A DNA stretch of 64,000 nt, taken from the NCBI RefSeq assembly GCF_010645075.1, contig NZ_JAADZV010000008.1, positions 124,001 to 188,000 of the forward strand, read 5' to 3'. Positions 61,834 to 64,000 of the stretch are shown here, piece after piece. Position 1 is the stretch's first letter, and each line of letters begins with the position of its first letter. The DNA is from Flavobacterium limi. Lineage in GTDB: Bacteria; Bacteroidota; Bacteroidia; Flavobacteriales; Flavobacteriaceae. A program made the translations under genes and the position numbers. The notes below the pieces were generated by a model, which saw nothing but the letters and a program-made list of their open reading frames with translations, had not been told where the DNA came from and did no database searches.

Positions 61834-64000
61834 ATGAAAGAAAATATCAAAACGTTACTCTTAATTAGTCTATTTTTTATTGGAATTTCTAAAAGCTTAG
61901 CGCAAAATAAAGCTGTGGAGCGAAAACAGCGTTTTAATTCGGATTGGAAATTTGTTTTGGGAGATAACCCGGAAAACAGTACAATAAATCTTGATGATCA
62001 CAATTGGAGAAAGTTAGATTTACCACACGACTGGAGTATTGAAGGAAAATCAGAAAAAAATAATCCAAGTGAGGGAGACGGAGGTTTTTATCCAATGGGA
62101 AAAGCATGGTACAGAAAAATATTTTCAGTTCCTGCTGAATGGTTTGGTAATAAAGTTTCTATTTATTTTGAAGGTGTTTATATGAATGCTGAAGTTTTTA
62201 TCAATGGAAAATCAATAGGAACACAGCCTTATGGTTATACTTCTTTCGAATACGATCTTTCGCCTTATTTAAAGTTTGGAGAAAAAAATACAATTGCCGT
62301 CAGGGTTGATAATTCCCAACAAAAAAACTGCAGATGGTACAGCGGTTCCGGAATATATCGCAATGTATGGCTGAATGTGAAATCTCTTGTTCATGTAAAA
62401 ACCTGGGGTGTTGCAGCGACTACTTTAGAAGTCAAAAACAATAAAGCAAAAATTCAGGTAAAAACGACTTTGAAAAACGATACAGCAGTTTTACAAAATT
62501 TTGTAGTCTCAACTTCAATCCTGCATGGTAAAGACAAAACAGCTTCTCCTTCTGAAAGCAAAATTACTTTAGAGTCAGGTGAAGAAAAAGAAATTACGCA
62601 GATCTTTACTGTAGAAAACCCAAAATTATGGTCACTTGAAACGCCGAATCTTTATAGTGTAAAATCAGTGGTCATAGCGGCTTCAAAAGCCGTAGACGCA
62701 GCAACAACAGATTTCGGAATCAGAACCATTGATTTTAGTGCTGAAAACGGATTTGCATTAAACGGAAAAAAAATAAAGCTAAACGGAGGCTGCGTGCATC
62801 ATGACAATGGAGCGTTGGGAGCAGCAGCTTATGACCGTGCCGAAGAAAGAAAAGTAGAATTAATGAAAAAGGCCGGATTCAATGCCTTAAGAACTTCCCA
62901 TAATCCGCCTTCGGAAGCCTTTCTCGACGCCTGTGACCGATTAGGAATGCTCGTAATTGATGAAGCTTTTGATGGTTGGAGAGAGAAAAAAAATACCTAT
63001 GATTATGCCAGCATTTTTGATAAATGGTGGAAACATGATCTAGAATCCATGGTATTGAGAGACCGAAATCATCCTTCGATAATTATGTGGAGTATCGGAA
63101 ATGAAATTATTGAAAGAACCAAACCTGAGGCGGTTGAAACTGCAAAGTTGTTGTCAAAAGCGATTAAAGATATTGACCCAGCCCGTCCGGTTACTTCTGC
63201 GATGACTACCTGGAATCAGGGTTGGGATATTTTTGATCCTCTAATGGCTGCTCATGATGTGGCAGGGTATAATTATCAGCTGCATCATGCCGAATCCGAT
63301 CATGAAAGAGTACCATCCCGAATCATTGTACAAACCGAATCGTATCCAAAAGATGCTTTTGCCAATTGGGATCTGGTTCAAAAGCACAATTATATATTAG
63401 GAGATTTTGTCTGGACAGCAATGGATTATATTGGCGAGTCGGGTATCGGGCGCTACGTTTATCCGGGTGAGCCCGAAGGAGAACACTGGACTGGGAATTT
63501 ACACCCTTGGCACGGCGCTTATTGTGGAGATGTGGATTTAATGGGCTGGAGAAAACCCATTTCGCACTATAGAAGCATGCTCTACAATGATACTGAAAAA
63601 ATATACATGGCTGTTAAAGAACCAAATCCTGAAAGCGGTCCCATAAAACTAACTTCATGGGCAGTCTGGCCAACCTGGGAAAGTTGGACCTGGCCTAATC
63701 ACGAAGGAAAAAATATTGAAGTTGAAGTATATTCGAAATATCCAAAAGTAAGATTGTATTTAAACGGAAAAAATATTGGCGAAAAAGAAACAATCCAAGC
63801 ACAGGAGTTTAAAGCAACCTTTGTAATTCCGTATCTGGCTGGTGAATTAAAAGCAGTCGGTCTGGAAAATGGCAAACAAAAAGAATCGGTTGTATTAAAA
63901 ACAGCTGGTCAGGCTTCAAAAATTAAAGTATCGGCAGATCGAAAAGTCATAAAAGCAGATGGTCAGGATTTAGTGTATGTAAGCATTGAAATCACAGATG
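61834..64000 (+). CDS. GH2 glycoside hydrolase, 3' truncated by window
   Basis: At least 722 residues of a secreted GH2 enzyme are present; the gene runs off the right edge. The signal peptide is about 1-20 (ending SLA before Q). It has a sugar-binding domain (about 30-180), an Ig-like domain (about 190-300) and a TIM barrel with acid/base Glu424 in SIGNEI and nucleophile Glu502 in QTESYP; further Ig-like domains follow. The type (LNGGCVHHDNGALG, RTSHNPPSE) is the beta-galactosidase/beta-glucuronidase group common in Bacteroidota. An in-frame ATG nine bases upstream (61825) is a possible alternative start. It has its own promoter element and extends the arabinogalactan locus. Confidence 0.9.
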   Translation, partial: MKENIKTLLLISLFFIGISKSLAQNKAVERKQRFNSDWKFVLGDNPENSTINLDDHNWRKLDLPHDWSIEGKSEKNNPSEGDGGFYPMGKAWYRKIFSVPAEWFGNKVSIYFEGVYMNAEVFINGKSIGTQPYGYTSFEYDLSPYLKFGEKNTIAVRVDNSQQKNCRWYSGSGIYRNVWLNVKSLVHVKTWGVAATTLEVKNNKAKIQVKTTLKNDTAVLQNFVVSTSILHGKDKTASPSESKITLESGEEKEITQIFTVENPKLWSLETPNLYSVKSVVIAASKAVDAATTDFGIRTIDFSAENGFALNGKKIKLNGGCVHHDNGALGAAAYDRAEERKVELMKKAGFNALRTSHNPPSEAFLDACDRLGMLVIDEAFDGWREKKNTYDYASIFDKWWKHDLESMVLRDRNHPSIIMWSIGNEIIERTKPEAVETAKLLSKAIKDIDPARPVTSAMTTWNQGWDIFDPLMAAHDVAGYNYQLHHAESDHERVPSRIIVQTESYPKDAFANWDLVQKHNYILGDFVWTAMDYIGESGIGRYVYPGEPEGEHWTGNLHPWHGAYCGDVDLMGWRKPISHYRSMLYNDTEKIYMAVKEPNPESGPIKLTSWAVWPTWESWTWPNHEGKNIEVEVYSKYPKVRLYLNGKNIGEKETIQAQEFKATFVIPYLAGELKAVGLENGKQKESVVLKTAGQASKIKVSADRKVIKADGQDLVYVSIEITD

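Overview
The window looks like a chromosomal piece of a Flavobacterium-type Bacteroidota (F. johnsoniae-like). DNA is AT-rich, several genes are preceded by the Bacteroidota -7 element TAnnTTTG, Shine-Dalgarno sequences are scarce, two secreted enzymes carry C-terminal type IX secretion (T9SS) sorting domains, and there are SusC/SusD pairs with hybrid two-component regulators. No rRNA, tRNA, CRISPR array or intact insertion sequence was seen.

Region 1 (1-5229) is housekeeping: the 3' part of menD (menaquinone synthesis), a CvfB-like S1-domain protein, a lipid A-type acyltransferase on the minus strand, a rhomboid protease, a SIMPL-domain periplasmic protein and a YheT-like alpha/beta hydrolase.

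Region 2 (about 5640-23974) is a pectin utilization locus. It encodes a PL11 rhamnogalacturonan lyase with a T9SS tail, SusC, SusD, a SusE-position beta-helix lipoprotein (DUF4957/DUF5123-like), a PL10 pectate lyase with two Ig-like domains, a CE8 pectin methylesterase, a GH95 enzyme and a GH2-like enzyme. The first gene of each of its two transcription units is preceded by a nearly identical 19-bp motif a fixed distance upstream of TAnnTTTG.

Region 3 (about 24191-27101) is an accessory islet. It holds an HTH/Fic pair matching the mobile mystery protein A/B type, a small membrane protein bracketed by short cassette-like motifs, a chromate-transporter remnant and a decayed secreted-protein gene. 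It separates the pectin locus from its probable regulator, a hybrid two-component system (HTCS) at 27102-31415 on the minus strand. An Lrp/AsnC regulator follows.

Region 4 (32184-34677) is a clear cobalamin riboswitch followed by an extended SDR (NAD-dependent epimerase-like) and a stand-alone MetE catalytic-domain protein. This is the most unusual functional unit in the window. On the minus strand next to it are a GH76 enzyme and an aldose 1-epimerase gene broken by a one-base frameshift.

Region 5 (37450-64000, running off the end) is a second utilization locus: GH2 beta-galactosidase, HTCS, DUF2264/GH154, GH105, SusC/SusD, a 1510-residue T9SS-secreted protein with a GH128-like catalytic core, GH16, a GH43 of the exo-beta-1,3-galactanase type, another GH43 and a truncated GH2. 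The combination points to type II arabinogalactan (arabinogalactan-protein side chains) as substrate. The two loci together would let the cell degrade plant cell-wall pectin and arabinogalactan. Short palindromic intergenic repeats are scattered between the utilization genes.
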